Source: Diphasiastrum complanatum
Taxonomy: Eukaryota > Streptophyta > Lycopodiopsida > Lycopodiales > Lycopodiaceae
Direction of reading: 5' to 3'
Assembly (NCBI GenBank): GCA_029204225.1
Contig: CM055102.1
Coordinates: forward strand, 28,820,969-28,884,968
DNA: 64,000 bases
Shown: positions 46,089 through 57,700 of the stretch, piece by piece
How positions within the stretch are numbered: the stretch's first letter is position 1
Layout of the letters: each line of letters begins with the position of its first letter
Notes under the pieces: model-generated
The model's input: the letters and a program-made list of their open reading frames with translations, nothing else
Databases searched by the model: none
What the model was told of the DNA's origin: nothing
Translations under genes and position numbers: made by a program

Positions 46089-48168
46089 CTATTCAATCAA
46101 TTTTTCTATATTTTCTATATCAGTATTAGGACTTGATAAAGCAACAGCTCCTTCTATAATCTTGTCCTCCTCTGTTTCGGGAAGGGCCTCAATGCCTTTT
46201 AAGACAAGAGGAATATCTGCTACAAAATTGCCTTCCTCTGTATTAGGAAGGACTTTTATTCCTTTTTTATCATATAAAATAAGATCTGCATCTTGAACAA
46301 CCTGAAAGACTGTTAAGACAGGAGCAGCTTTCTTTTAAGGGCCCTCGATTGCAGGTGCAACGCTTACACCGTACTGGGCAAAGGTTCTGATCAACTCTTG
46401 CCGAAATCTATATACATCATCAAGAGTATACGGCTCAAGAGTGAACTGTCATCACAAAACACGAGAATTGGCAAATTACAAACAATGATAGTAATAAAAT
46501 ATGAATAAGAATCAAATGAACTACAAATGAATAGAATATTACCTTTTCAATATCTACATCCGTTTGTAAATTATACCATTCAAAAAATAGCTTCGTATTG
46601 TACAAGACGAACCATGCACAACTAAAAACGTCATTTTGTTGTACACACTGCATATATAGAACAAAAATTAGTAAAATTATGATAGAAATTTTATTTATGC
46701 TATGACGATACATTTGAATTAAAAAAGGAATACATGCATATCAGAGATAAATTGAATATACCTTGAGAGATTTAATGGTTATATCTCCAATTGAAGTTGC
46801 CGTTGTCGGTATTTCTCGAACGACATCATGAAGTAGAGAATCAAATTCTCTATGTGTATTTGCAGCTGAGTTTAATTTTACACAGAGAAAATTTGATACT
46901 TCCTTCTTATTTATCTTTACAAAAAGAATGTTGAGGCTCTAATGCTGACTGCAACAACCAAGGTACAAATATCGTTAAATTCATATTTATGAAAAAATTT
47001 CATTCTTATTAAAGCAATGAGGCATGCAACAATTTAAAGCAACAAAAACAAAAGAGCAATTCTTACTTATTTTCATATGGAATCAAATAGAATTTCGCCA
47101 TAGGACTGCACTTCATAAAATAGACAGCCTTCTCAAAATTGGCTTCTTTTGCCTTTACCGCTCTCATGAAAAATGGACTAACTACAAAAACTATACCATG
47201 GGCATCGAAACTAATATTATTCTGCAAAAAAGAAACTCCAGCCTTTACTATTGCATCTGAAATTTGTGAGGTCTTATCTTTTAGCTCGGCACAAAATTTG
47301 GGACCTAATCTAAAGCTTCTACGTGTATTTGGAAGAAAAAAATCAAAAAAGTTGTCGAAAAGATCAATTTTGTTAGCTAGGTATGTCTCGTATTGATTAT
47401 AATGGTCAAAATAAAAAAAAATCTAGGCTAGATCATATGGAATTCTCACAAAAACATTATGTACAGGAACAAAAACAGAAGTGGAAAGAATATTTACAAA
47501 TTTCTCTGTTATTCTATCTAGCTCCTCTTGGGTAATCAACACTTTTGGTGATGAAACCTGCTGAGGAGCTGGACGAATAACAAGAGGAGGACTAGGTGAA
47601 GATTCTCAATCTGAGTTAGATTCTCCAGCATCTGACTCAGAGCTCAGGAAGACACGGGGTCTCTTGGTCGGGATACATCTAGGAAGAAGGGAACCAACTG
47701 GCCTTCGAGATCTAGCCTTCTTGGGGACAGCCTGCTTTCTCTTCGTCCTAGAGGTAATAGGCACGTTGGTTCTATCCAGAGGCAGGTCTTTGGAGGTGCT
47801 GGCATTATCAACATGCAGACCAGAATATCTGTCCCGAAGCCTTTTGAGAATGACGAAATCCTTTGGCATGATGGTGACACGCTTACCATGCATTGCCAAA
47901 AAACAAGTATTCTCAAGAAACTGGGACAAAAAATCTTCTGTAGCACCTTGCAAGGCCTGCATGGCTGTCACGGCAAAACAAACATCCAGCCCAAGTGACA
48001 GAGTGACATTCCGTAAAGATCGGCCAAAAGGAGCTCTAGGGATCAACAATTCAGTTGATCTCTAGAGTTTTCTGATCTCCCTCAACCAGACCTACTTCCT
48101 GCCACGCCTACGGCCAGTACCAACTGTACAATGGTGATGGCACAGACGATGGATTTGGTCCTGGCCAT
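46089..48168 (-). pseudogene. gene H, copy C: histone-H3-fold plus Ulp1-like protease
   Basis: Best-preserved copy. Exon 1 is 48168-47067. It opens MARTK, as H3 does, in a frame one base off the rest. Then come REIRKL, STELLIPRAPFGRSLRNVT, ALQGATEDFLSQFLENT, AMHGKRVTIMPKDF and LKRLRDR. This covers the whole H3 histone fold in order. A basic linker (KRKQAVPKKARSRRP) and acidic patch lead to the protease-like domain, ending FYLIPYEN. Exon 2 is 46948-46762, with NQH-stop-SLNILFV where copy B has NDHWSLNLIS. Exon 3 is 46647-46543, with QQNDVFSCAWFVLYNTKLFF, the Gln and Cys of a C48 active site. Exon 4 is 46445-46089, FTLEPYTLDDVYRFRQE plus an acidic tail with a repeated L-P-x-T-E-E unit. About 585 codons. 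Stops at only a few places. The H3 core is convincing; the protease call rests on motif order. Confidence 0.85.
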
Positions 48169-49011
48169 CATTCTCGGAAGAAGAAAACTAACAAAAAGAA
48201 GTTTGAACAAAACAAAAGTGGATCAAAACAAAAAATTTGCGATGAAAGGGCGCTTGAGATCAATACCAGCACTGAATATCAATTTTGAGCGCAAGATCTA
48301 CAAAGATTATTTGCAGAAAAGAGATGCGCGCTCGAAAGCGATATTTCACAGCAGGCGGTATCGGACTCGAGCGCACTGTGAGAGAGGGCGGAAGCTTGAA
48401 AGATGAAAGAGCGCGCTTGAGAGTGATATCGGAAGCTAAAAGCAAAAAAATTTGTGAAAAAATTGAAAATTTCGAGGACTTATATATACAAAATTTTTGC
48501 ACGTGTGAAAAGACGGCCAAGACACGTGCTGTTAGATGATTAGACCATGTAGAATGTCGATACTGACAATGATGACCCAATTATGAGGCCACGTGGGCTG
48601 AGACATGTGCGCGAATCCCTAATCGACGTGTGTCATTCTCGCACATGACAGATGTCAGATCAATCATACTAGGTACAACGCATTTAATTTGGCCAATCAC
48701 AAGTCGACACGTGTTCCTTCACCACTCCTCCACACGTGCAATTTTTTTTTTATAAATATGTCTTTTTGGGCTTGGATTTTCACCGTCTCGTTGACTATTA
48801 TGCGCCTAGATCCGATACTGCATCCTCCGGTATCGCATTCAAGCGCGTTTCGTGTCCCTTTTCTTTCCTGCTCGTTCTTCTTGCGCTCGGATCCGATACT
48901 CTAGCTTCCAATATCTCTCTCGAACACACGTTGCCTTGACGTGCTTGTCTAACCTGGGGTTTGCGCCTGATAGCGATATTTGGAACTTCAGTTCTATTAT
49001 TTTTGTTTAAA
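48169..49011. promoter_or_regulatory. divergent promoter between genes H and D, copy C, with iteron array
   Basis: The layout is that of copy B. The centre holds CACGTG cores (near 48498, 48520, 48583, 48705 and 48731). TATA boxes flank them: a minus-strand TATATA at about 48481, and TATAAATA at 48751 on the plus strand, each next to GCACGTGTG or CACACGTGC. Both leaders carry a repeated motif, GCGC(T/C)(T/C)GA-x-xGYGATAT or its reverse complement. Copies are at about 48326, 48355, 48408, 48801, 48828, 48881 and 48963, with weaker forms at 48248, 48288 and 48909. Compared with copy B, GYGATAT and GCGC are kept while the middle four bases change. Confidence 0.65.
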
Positions 49012-50325
49012 ATGTCTAATTTTGAATCTAGTTTGTTTTCTTTTTTTTTAATAAATTTGGTATTATTGATAGGTTGGACTATTTCAAATCTCTTTTTTCT
49101 TCTATTCTTTTTATTCTACCTTCTATAACTGAGGGCCTTGGTGTGGAGGCATTTTCTGAGATATATCTCAGATTTAAGTCCCTGCTCAATACTCTGTTAT
49201 TCAAGTCTCAGAATAAAGACATGATTCATTATCAGGACCTGGTGGCCCTCGACAAGCATATCTACAAAGCTAAGCTTGACAGAATGTTTACCAAGTTACA
49301 TAATGATTTCAAGTCTGTAGATGAGTGTCCAATTCATAATAAGAAATGTAGATTTGTTGATTTTCAGTTTGTTTTTTTTTTTTTCCTTTTGTTAAATATT
49401 TTTGATAATTCGGACTCTGTGCCCTCCACTTCTGAAGCAGTTTCTTCTAGTGGTACAAAGTCTGAAAAGTCAAAGATTGTAGATATATATCTTTTTGATT
49501 GACACAAGAGTTAATTTAGATGATTTGATTTTGATCCTACTCAAAGTAGGGCTACTTTTATAGGCCCTAGAACACCCACTACCCTTTCTCCTTCTGATAA
49601 ATCTTTGATCACTTTGCCTACTTATAATATAGATAATAATTCCTTTTTGACAATATCGGATTTTTTTTATTTCACTGAAGCTAAGACTCTTTGCATTTTG
49701 AGCAAAGAGCTTGATGAATTTCCGAATATAATTTCTTTTGATGCTGATGATCTTCTCCCTGATGTTGACGATGTACATAATGATAAGTTTTATTCAGGGA
49801 AAGATTGCTTGAAAATGGTTGTGGAGGAACTGCGCAACAAAGAAGATGATCTACTTTCTGAGGAGGAGTTTCAAAGTCAACTTGGTTTTCCACAGCCAAC
49901 TGACTATTCACCAACAATATTGACATCGAAAGGTGGACATAATATTGATGGAGAGACAATAGTTAGAGAAGACAAAGCCGAATGTGTAAGTTTTTGTCTC
50001 TTATCAAGTACTAGTAGATTTGTTATGTCAGATTATATACTGGAGCTTACTTTGTTTTTTATCATTTCAGGAAACAATTTTTCTTGATGATTTTGCAATT
50101 CGTCGAGGAGGGCAGAGATCTTTTGTGGGAGAATTTTCAAGAGATCATGCACTCGGGCACCATCTAAAGTCCTTCAAGAATAATGCCCATTCAAAGTTTC
50201 ATCAGTATGATTATGGCAATCAAGGCACTGTCTCGTTTTTTTGGAGGACATAATTTTAATAAGGTGTATAAAATAATTTTTGTAAAGAAAACTATTGCGG
50301 TTAAAATTTTAGGATATGGACCAGT
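49012..50325 (+). pseudogene. gene D, copy C
   Basis: A first ATG at 49012 (MSNFESSLFSF) opens a short frame. The homologous body LDYFKSLFSSILF starts at 49074 in another frame, as in copy B. LDRMFTKLHNDFKSVD and a poly-T tract follow, then a stop at 49502. A second frame from about 49600 (NIDNNSFLTISDFFYF, then acidic DADDLLPDVDDV, then LLSEEEFQSQLGFPQP) ends at the conserved intron (GTAAGT donor 49986, TTTCAG ending 50070). The last exon reads ETIFLDDFAIRRGGQR, shifts frame, then IMAIKALSRFFGGHNF and KIIFVKKTIAVKILGYG. It breaks off at about 50325, where minus-strand gene T sequence begins. The acidic C-terminus is deleted. Confidence 0.7.
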
Positions 50326-51790
50326 AAATTCCATTGCTTGCCAATGAGATTTTTCCATTCCTTGCGATGACCATATGCTAAGACTTCCACTATTTCTTGC
50401 AAAGAATGTCGAATGATGTCGTAATATGTGCTGCATATCATAAAAACATCATCTAAATCAGTACCAAAAGTATCTAATTTAATTGCACATATTTGTCTAT
50501 CGTAGTGTAAAATCAAAATCTTACCATATAATGTGTTATATGATCAACACCCCATGCACTCTGAACTGCATCCACAAATTCATTGGTTGTTTTCTGTATC
50601 ATTTGAACATCAGTATTTGAAAATTTATCCTTTCTCAAGTATTTCACCATGTTGTCTAACGTTTTTCAAACTTCTACTTTGTGTATACGAGTAGAACATT
50701 CTTCTTCGAAATCTTGAGTTGCTGCAATAATTTCTTTCCAAACCGTGTATTGAACCTTAGATTGTTTGCCAGAATAATTTGATAAAAATCTTCGAGCTTT
50801 AGATCCTCCAATGCTCGACTTGCATGGAATATTTCCTGTTTTACTTGATAGCTTGTCATCTTTTTTTATTATAACGTGGCCTTTATGTAAGCCCGCTTTG
50901 GACAACACATCCTCTAATCTAGAAATAGCTTCCTTCGCAGAGGATTATGACTCGGAATTCCATGCAAACAAGATGTGAAGATATATTATTTTTTCTATAA
51001 TACGCACCTCCGCATGCAATGTACAGATATGAACATTTCGTAGAGGAATCGGTAGTACAGGTTTCCAATTAGGATCTTCTTGATCTCTTGATATTCTTGT
51101 ACTCCTTGTCATGTCTTTTGTTGTTTTCATGCAGTACAAACAGGGGTGTTTAGAGTTAGCACCATGAGATACATTGAACATACATTTTAATGTCTTGAAA
51201 TCTCCTGCTAAATGCCATTCAATATTGAAAGTGCCAATTCCAGGAATATTGAGTGGAACTCCCTCCATGTGATTTTTTATGGTGACAGGATATGATCTTT
51301 CAGCACCTATAAGAGAATACAAAAACGTGATTAGCCTCATAATATTAACACAGAGAAGATTTTAGATATGAAATCCATATTCAAATGATTATCCCTATTT
51401 ATTATGCAAAGGAACTGCTATACTTGAAATGCTGCCAACCACCAGATATCATTTTTTGATTGAACATTGAAATTGAGGTCTTCTGAGTCTTTTGAATTTG
51501 AAAGTGCTCCATTCATCATCGTGAGACTGACTCTTTCCATTTTTTGTCCTTTTATAATTTCAGACTCATCTAACTTGAGAACAACTATCAACTTGTTATT
51601 GACATGCTCATTTGTAATACCATAAAAATTTATGATGAATGTTAATAACTGATTAATGTCAATAAACAAATTGTTGGAATTGTTATATGCTAGACTTTCT
51701 CCTTTCAAGCAATACACTTCATTGATATGAGATGGAGCACAAGCCTTCGACAAACAATTTGTAGGTCTGATAGCTTGTTGGGAAGGTCAA
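50326..51790 (-). pseudogene. gene T, copy C (transposase-like)
   Basis: Exon 51790-51424 contains HINEVYCLKGESLAY and VVLKLDESEIIKGQKMERVS. An intron follows (donor 51423, acceptor at 51307). Exon 51306 to about 50945 starts GAERSYPVTIKNHMEG and contains EWHLAGDFKTLKCMFNVSHG, SKHPCLYCMK and CTLHAEVRIIEKII. A further block (AKEAISRLEDVLSKAGLHKGH to WGVDHITHYM) ends at a GTAAGA donor near 50521. The last block is HILRHHSTFFARNSGSLSIW and SSQGMEKSHWQA. Spaced Asp (LKLDES), Asp (AGDF) and Glu (AEVR), plus CxxC, look like a DDE-type transposase. The superfamily is not assigned. One stop splits exon 2. The 3' end is deleted against gene D. Confidence 0.75.
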
Positions 51791-54009
51791 GATGGATACT
51801 AATCAGGCTGGACCATCCATGATCCTCTTGTGGATATGTGGCACTAAATCTCCCAAGAAGATTAATAAAGACAATTTTCAATCCTTTTTAGCCTTCTACA
51901 TCCTCTAATGTCCGAAATCTTTGTTCTAACCTCTTGGAAAGCTTCAAAAGACTTTGATAAACCCTCATTCAAGGTCTACAAGGTGATTTACATCAATATG
52001 TAATCAAATCTATGAAAAAACTTGCAAAACTCATCATATTTGGCAATATTTCCAATTTTTTTACATTATATAAAGCCGATTTCTACCTCATGCATCTACA
52101 TACTGCTCACATATAACTCAAATTAGTTATCAAAAGCCATCTAATGATCTAATTTTGTTGGATTATGGTTCTTACTACACCTTTAAAAAAAAGTAATTCT
52201 TGACCAAAATCATAGTCTAGAACCGTAAATTTTGTAAATTATCAGCACGCATCATTAATTCAACAATTAATGAATTCACAAACGAAAGTAATTTGCTGGA
52301 AATTTAGATCTACCATTATTTTTGAGCTACACAAGCAAAACCTTGAAAAATTGTCACAGTGAAAAACTTGAGATATCATCCACTTGGAAGCTTTCTCCAT
52401 CAAGAAGAAAAATTCGATCGATCCACTACCTAAGATCCAATGAAAAGCTTTAGAACTCCAGGTTCCCTTAAGCCTTGGCTTTGATACCACAAGCTCCTCA
52501 AGATCCTGCTTAATATAAAACAAACACAAAGAGAACATTGTGGAGCAAGACCACCCAACCAATGAGAAGCCATCGATCAATCTCCAATAGCATCACCCCC
52601 GAGCCACAAAATAGGATGCAGGTGTCGAAAGAGAAAATTGGTAATGAAAACTACACTACGGAATGGTAGGATGGCGAGTTCCTGCTAGGATATATAGGCC
52701 CCAGTCCCACCTATGCATGTGCCCATATAAGCTAGGTAAATCCCCAAAAGCACTTTTCACTACTATTGATACTCTACATACCTATAGTCATCCTAATCCG
52801 TGCACTAGCTCCACTAATGTAACTGGGCCTTCACAAGGTTATTGATTACATTTTTGGCCTAGACTGAAATAATGAGGCATAAGCAATAATCTCGCCTACT
52901 GAGATTATAAACGATTCATGTGGATTAAGGCACATGAGACCAAGACACACACATCTCCAAGGTTCACATCGACAAAGACGAGTGAAGGTTCTCTCACTAA
53001 GCAAATGAGCCAGAAGATACCTTTCCATGATAGAATAGGCTACTTATGACTAGACGAATTCAAACCTTAACCAAATTCAATTGTCTTTGTGAAATCTGTA
53101 ACTCTTCTAATTACTTGTTGGGCCTTATTTGGCCAATACTCCTTATTTGACTTGTCTTTGAGGGGTTTAAAGAGGGATCACATTTGTTTTTATCAAGGTT
53201 GAGAGATCTTTTGGGCCCAAAAGAGTTTAAATTGGATACCCACAATTATGAAGTACATGACACATTACAACTCCAAAATGAGCTCAAACTAGAGCATCAC
53301 GAATGTCATCATGAACAAAATATACAAATGTCATCAATAAGCAACATCACAGTTCAGTTGCATAAACATGAATGAAAAAAATATAAGAAAGACTTGTTGA
53401 GAGTTGGGGTTTAGGACATTGTTTGAGTTCTACTCAAAGGTGCCAATACCTCAAATTGGGCCTATAATGTGATTGAAAAACGTTGGAACACCTAGTTCAA
53501 GGTCAAGAAACAATAATGAACTCAAACAAATTTTCTTAGCTTGAATGATGTCTTTGTTTGAGGACCTCAAACAAGGTTACAAAAGCTTGATCAAGGTTTG
53601 TTGTGGAACACACATTGAACTGAGTAAAAGATATGAAGGACATTCACATAAGCATTTGAGGAGTGTCCAACATGTTGGATACACAAAGATGAAATGCATC
53701 GAGCTTCTTTAATTGTTGGATAAGGGTGGGGCCATGCATGCATGCTAAGGTTATGGAATACGCTCATCTCCTCATTCAACGATCAAGAAGCGTTGATTAT
53801 GATGGATACATAACGATGAAATGCATCAAGCTTTCTCAATCGTAAAGCACTACACTGCTAAAAAAAAGCTCAGTCTATTTTGAAGAATGCTTAATAACCA
53901 CTTTTAAAAATAGATCCGAGCAAACAAATCTTAAAGATTCATTATTATGATGGAAAGCATAATTTCCTAGAAATAGTTATTTTTGTCTCTATTTTAAGCA
54001 AATTACTTT
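51791..54009. other. repeat-derived DNA, no gene
   Basis: No supported gene. On the minus strand, at about 52473-52490, the sequence TGGTATCAAAGCCAAGGC resembles a primer-binding site, so part of this stretch is probably LTR retrotransposon debris. Two short related blocks carrying GATGAAATGCATC(G/A)AGCTT occur near 53690 and 53815. Nothing else is recognised. Confidence 0.45.
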
Positions 54010-54440
54010 TATGATGGGTTTACGTATGGGCTAGGCAGGCCTTCCCCTATAGGTTTAATGAGAGTAGGGCCATGCAATACATTAAGCAAAGTTGAGAAAT
54101 ACGTTGACCCCACAAGATCCCACATGTTAAAACCTAATATACAAAGCAGCGAGGTGGTTTTACGAAGTAAGAAAGAGTAGATATAGATGTTTGTGAGGGT
54201 TTTCTTAGTTGCGCAATTTGTTTTAGCACTGGTTTGACGTACGTACAAGAAGGCCTGAGGTTGGTCTTTCCCTATACTTAAACTTACACCAAGGCCATGC
54301 TATTATAGCTTAAGCAAAGTTGAGAAATATCTGACCTTACAACATCAAGTGATCACCCCAAATGTTAAAACCTAATATACAGGCCAGCCAGGTAAGAAGG
54401 AGTAGATTAGGTATATAGGTATTGATGAGGGTTTCTCATA
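54010..54440 (+). promoter_or_regulatory. ALY upstream region with tandem-duplicated core promoter
   Basis: Two roughly 200-bp units (about 54019-54201 and 54231-54437) share TTAAGCAAAGTTGAGAAATA, TGTTAAAACCTAATATACA, a TATA-like stretch (GATATAGAT in the first, GTATATAGG at about 54412 in the second) and GAGGGTTT. The second unit leads straight into the pyrimidine-rich leader of the ALY gene, so it probably holds the active core promoter. The first looks like an older copy of it. Confidence 0.55.
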
Positions 54441-54766
54441 CTTTTGTGCTTTTTTCTCTTGCCTCGCCGGCTAAACCATTCTCCTTGTTCCTGCCACTGC
54501 CATTCTCTCGCCCCTGCGTCTTCGATCTGAGCTATTTTCCTTCCGATCAGCGTCCTTTGCACCTCTTTTCCTTGGATTTGATCGCCGCTCGCCTTTTTGC
54601 TCTCTCATATTGGAAAGATCAAAACCGCTTTATTCATAAAATACATCATCCATCCTGAAGATCCACGTTTTTGGATTCTGAAGCTCAAGCTAGCTTTTGC
54701 CCTAATCGGACTTCTCGTGCATAGCCGTTCGTTGTGCGTCACATATCTTTATAGTGCAGAAATAAG

Positions 54767-57700
54767 ATGTCGAGCTCGCTTGACATGTCACTGGATGATA
54801 TTATCAAGAATAACAAACAGGTTGGCGGCGGCCGGGGAGCAGGCCTCCGAAGAGGGGCATCCAATGGCGGGGGTTATGGCAGCGGCAGATCATCAGGACC
54901 GATCCGCAGAGCTAATAGCCGGGCCACTGCTCGTCCTTCGCCTTACTCCACGGCTAAGGCAAGCAAGCAACATCTTCTTGTGCATAAAAATCATATTGGA
55001 AATTGCAGGCGACAATGAGTAGTGTTTAATGGATAAGTTCTTGTGTAAATGCTTTGAAATAGCTATTTACTCCTCTAAGGATTACAGTCTCTCAGAATCC
55101 ATTGCTTTGTAAGAGCCTCTAGTACACGCGGGATAGTAAGGAAAGAAAATATCGGAGCAGTGATAGCACTTCCGTCTATTTCGGATGGAATAGAAGATGG
55201 TTGGATTGGGGCATTGGAGGGCCGTGTTTCCGGGCAAACCCTTCTCACGGCTCTTTTAGGTCATCTTCAGCTGTACCTTTTGTATCTAGTTTGGGTTTGG
55301 GCCACCATTTCTCCACGCTGGGCGTTGCTGTTTATCAAATATGACCGGTCTTACTTTTCTATGCAAGTTCTGGAGGTGGTATTTCCAGTTTTAGCTTCTT
55401 GGTCTGTAGCATGCTATGTGAACCAAGATCAAACCCTAGTGGCATGCTATATGAACAACGATGAAGCCCTAGTGGCATGTTATGTGAACAATGATAAAAG
55501 CCTAGTTTGAATGCATGTGATCATCTCTTTACAGGATGACAAGACTTGTGTAAGTTCATAAGAGTTGTGGTTGCTGAAACTCTAGCCGTGCATGCATCTG
55601 CTATTACACAACGCTTACTCTCTGTTGAATGTTTAAGCAGCCTGCTCAGCGCGACACAGATGGAGTCTGGCAGCACGACTTGTTTGAGGAAGGGGGAAAT
55701 GCACCCGGTAAAGCCGTTGGAATAGAGACTGGTACCAAGCTGTATGTGTCCAATTTGGACTATGGAGTTTCAAATGAAGATATTAAGGTATTTTTCTTTT
55801 CCTGAAAATGCTAGCAAACTGCTTAGTTTGGACTCGCTGGAACAACTCAATCATGTGATTGCTAATATCATGCCAGTGTTAAATTACATATTTCTAGCAC
55901 AGTTACTTGATTTGTATCCTTCTAACACACTTTGTAGCTGTATGTGGGTGTATGGTGATTCATCATTGTTGCTTTGTATCACGTATTATTAGTTTACGCG
56001 TTTGGAAACTTGGAAAGTGCTGATAAGCATATGAGCATTGAGCATCAGCAAGTTCTTTGAGATTCTTCAGGAATTTACAAAGTATGGATTTAATATTATC
56101 AATGCCATATAAAATATTTGTCATCAATGTTCAAAATTTTGGCCTTGGTGCAAGTTATGTTTATATAATTGTTGGGACTTCTTACTAGTCGTTTCAAGTG
56201 TTGTGCTGGGGTTTTTATTTTGCTTTGTGATTTATATCAATCATAGAATCTGAGAGTCCCGTGAACGGTTCACCGCGGTTCTCAGAACAGTGAACCATAT
56301 GGTTCACAAAGATTTTGCTGGTGAACCGTGGTGAACCGTACAGCAATTAATTAATTATTTTTTATATATTATTGTGCGGAAAGTTAGCGGAAAGTCATGC
56401 AGCGGAATCCTTTCTCTGATGGCCTCATTTGCACTGCCCGTAAGCGTGGTTGGGCATCGCGCCCTCTGCAATGCAGAGCATAAGTGGTCTTCTAGATATG
56501 AGGTTGATCTTGGCGACCTCACCTCCATTGTTTAGATCGATAAAGAACGGAAGCTCATGAAATGTGAGCCTATGGTGACGATGTCGCAGCTGAGGGCTGC
56601 CACTATTCCATATGGTTTTGCTCCTGAGGTTCTGCCTGAGCTCGATGACCTCACCATTGGGGGGCTTATCAACGGCTATGGCATCGAAGGCAGCAGACAG
56701 AGAGGATTAGAGAGTATTAATAATTAATTAATTAATTACAAGAACTGTACCACGGTTCATGAACTGTGGTACGGTTCACCCAACGGTTCTTGGGACCCAC
56801 GGTTCCAAGAACCGTTGGTTCTATGCTATCAATATTTGCTTTTATCGGTAGTAGGAAGGTTGTTGCTTTAATCTCTTTGTAATTACATCATTGAGTTGAG
56901 AACACAATTGCATGAAAGGACTGTGTACAAGGTGGTATACAAGTGAACACAAATATATCTTCATGAAATCTACCAATGCTATATAATCAACTCATTGGTC
57001 AACTTGATGTAGGTGTTGTCTAGTTCTTGTCAAGCTGTAACTGGTGCCAAGCGCTGACCTCGTAGTATGCAATGTGGTGGATTGGTGGTCACAAAAACAG
57101 ATAATTACCGGTGTTTAACATGGGTGGTGATTGGACCACTTTATGTCCATTTGATCCTTGATCTCTATCTTGGTCCATAATTTCTCTTAGTTGCTAATCT
57201 TCAACGAAATATTGTGGAATCTATACTTGTGTTAAGGATGAACTTGCATGTCATGTTGAGGGTAAGTCGAGCTTTGTTTTTTCCTTGTATATAAGGCATG
57301 CTCCTTACTTTCAGATCATGCGTCTTCTCTAGTTATCTCATGGAATCTGCCAGCCTCAAACTCAAGATGATGTGAAAGTATTATAGGCCAGCTCCTTGTG
57401 AATTGAAGCTAAGTTGCATTGGAACGACGTTTCAGAGGCATAAGGTTCCGGAACGAGTTTTCTAGAACGTCGGAACCCTAAAAATTAAAAACTTCCTACA
57501 TTTTAGTTTGTACTAGATGTTTTCTTTATTATAGTTTTGGAGACGTTTTATACGCTCCCATGGTTACCACATACTTGACATGTACTTCATTAGTCTTATA
57601 TGCCCTTTGGCATGGAAAAGACATTAATAAAGCTTTCTTTCTTTCTTACAACTATGCGGCTGGTTCGCGAACTATGTCCATGTTCTTTTACCAAATTAAT

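Noticed and set aside
54422-54658. A 78-codon frame starting in the ALY leader
   Set aside because: It is a pyrimidine-rich leader read as protein. The frame at 54767 gives the conserved ALY N-terminus and joins in frame with later exons.
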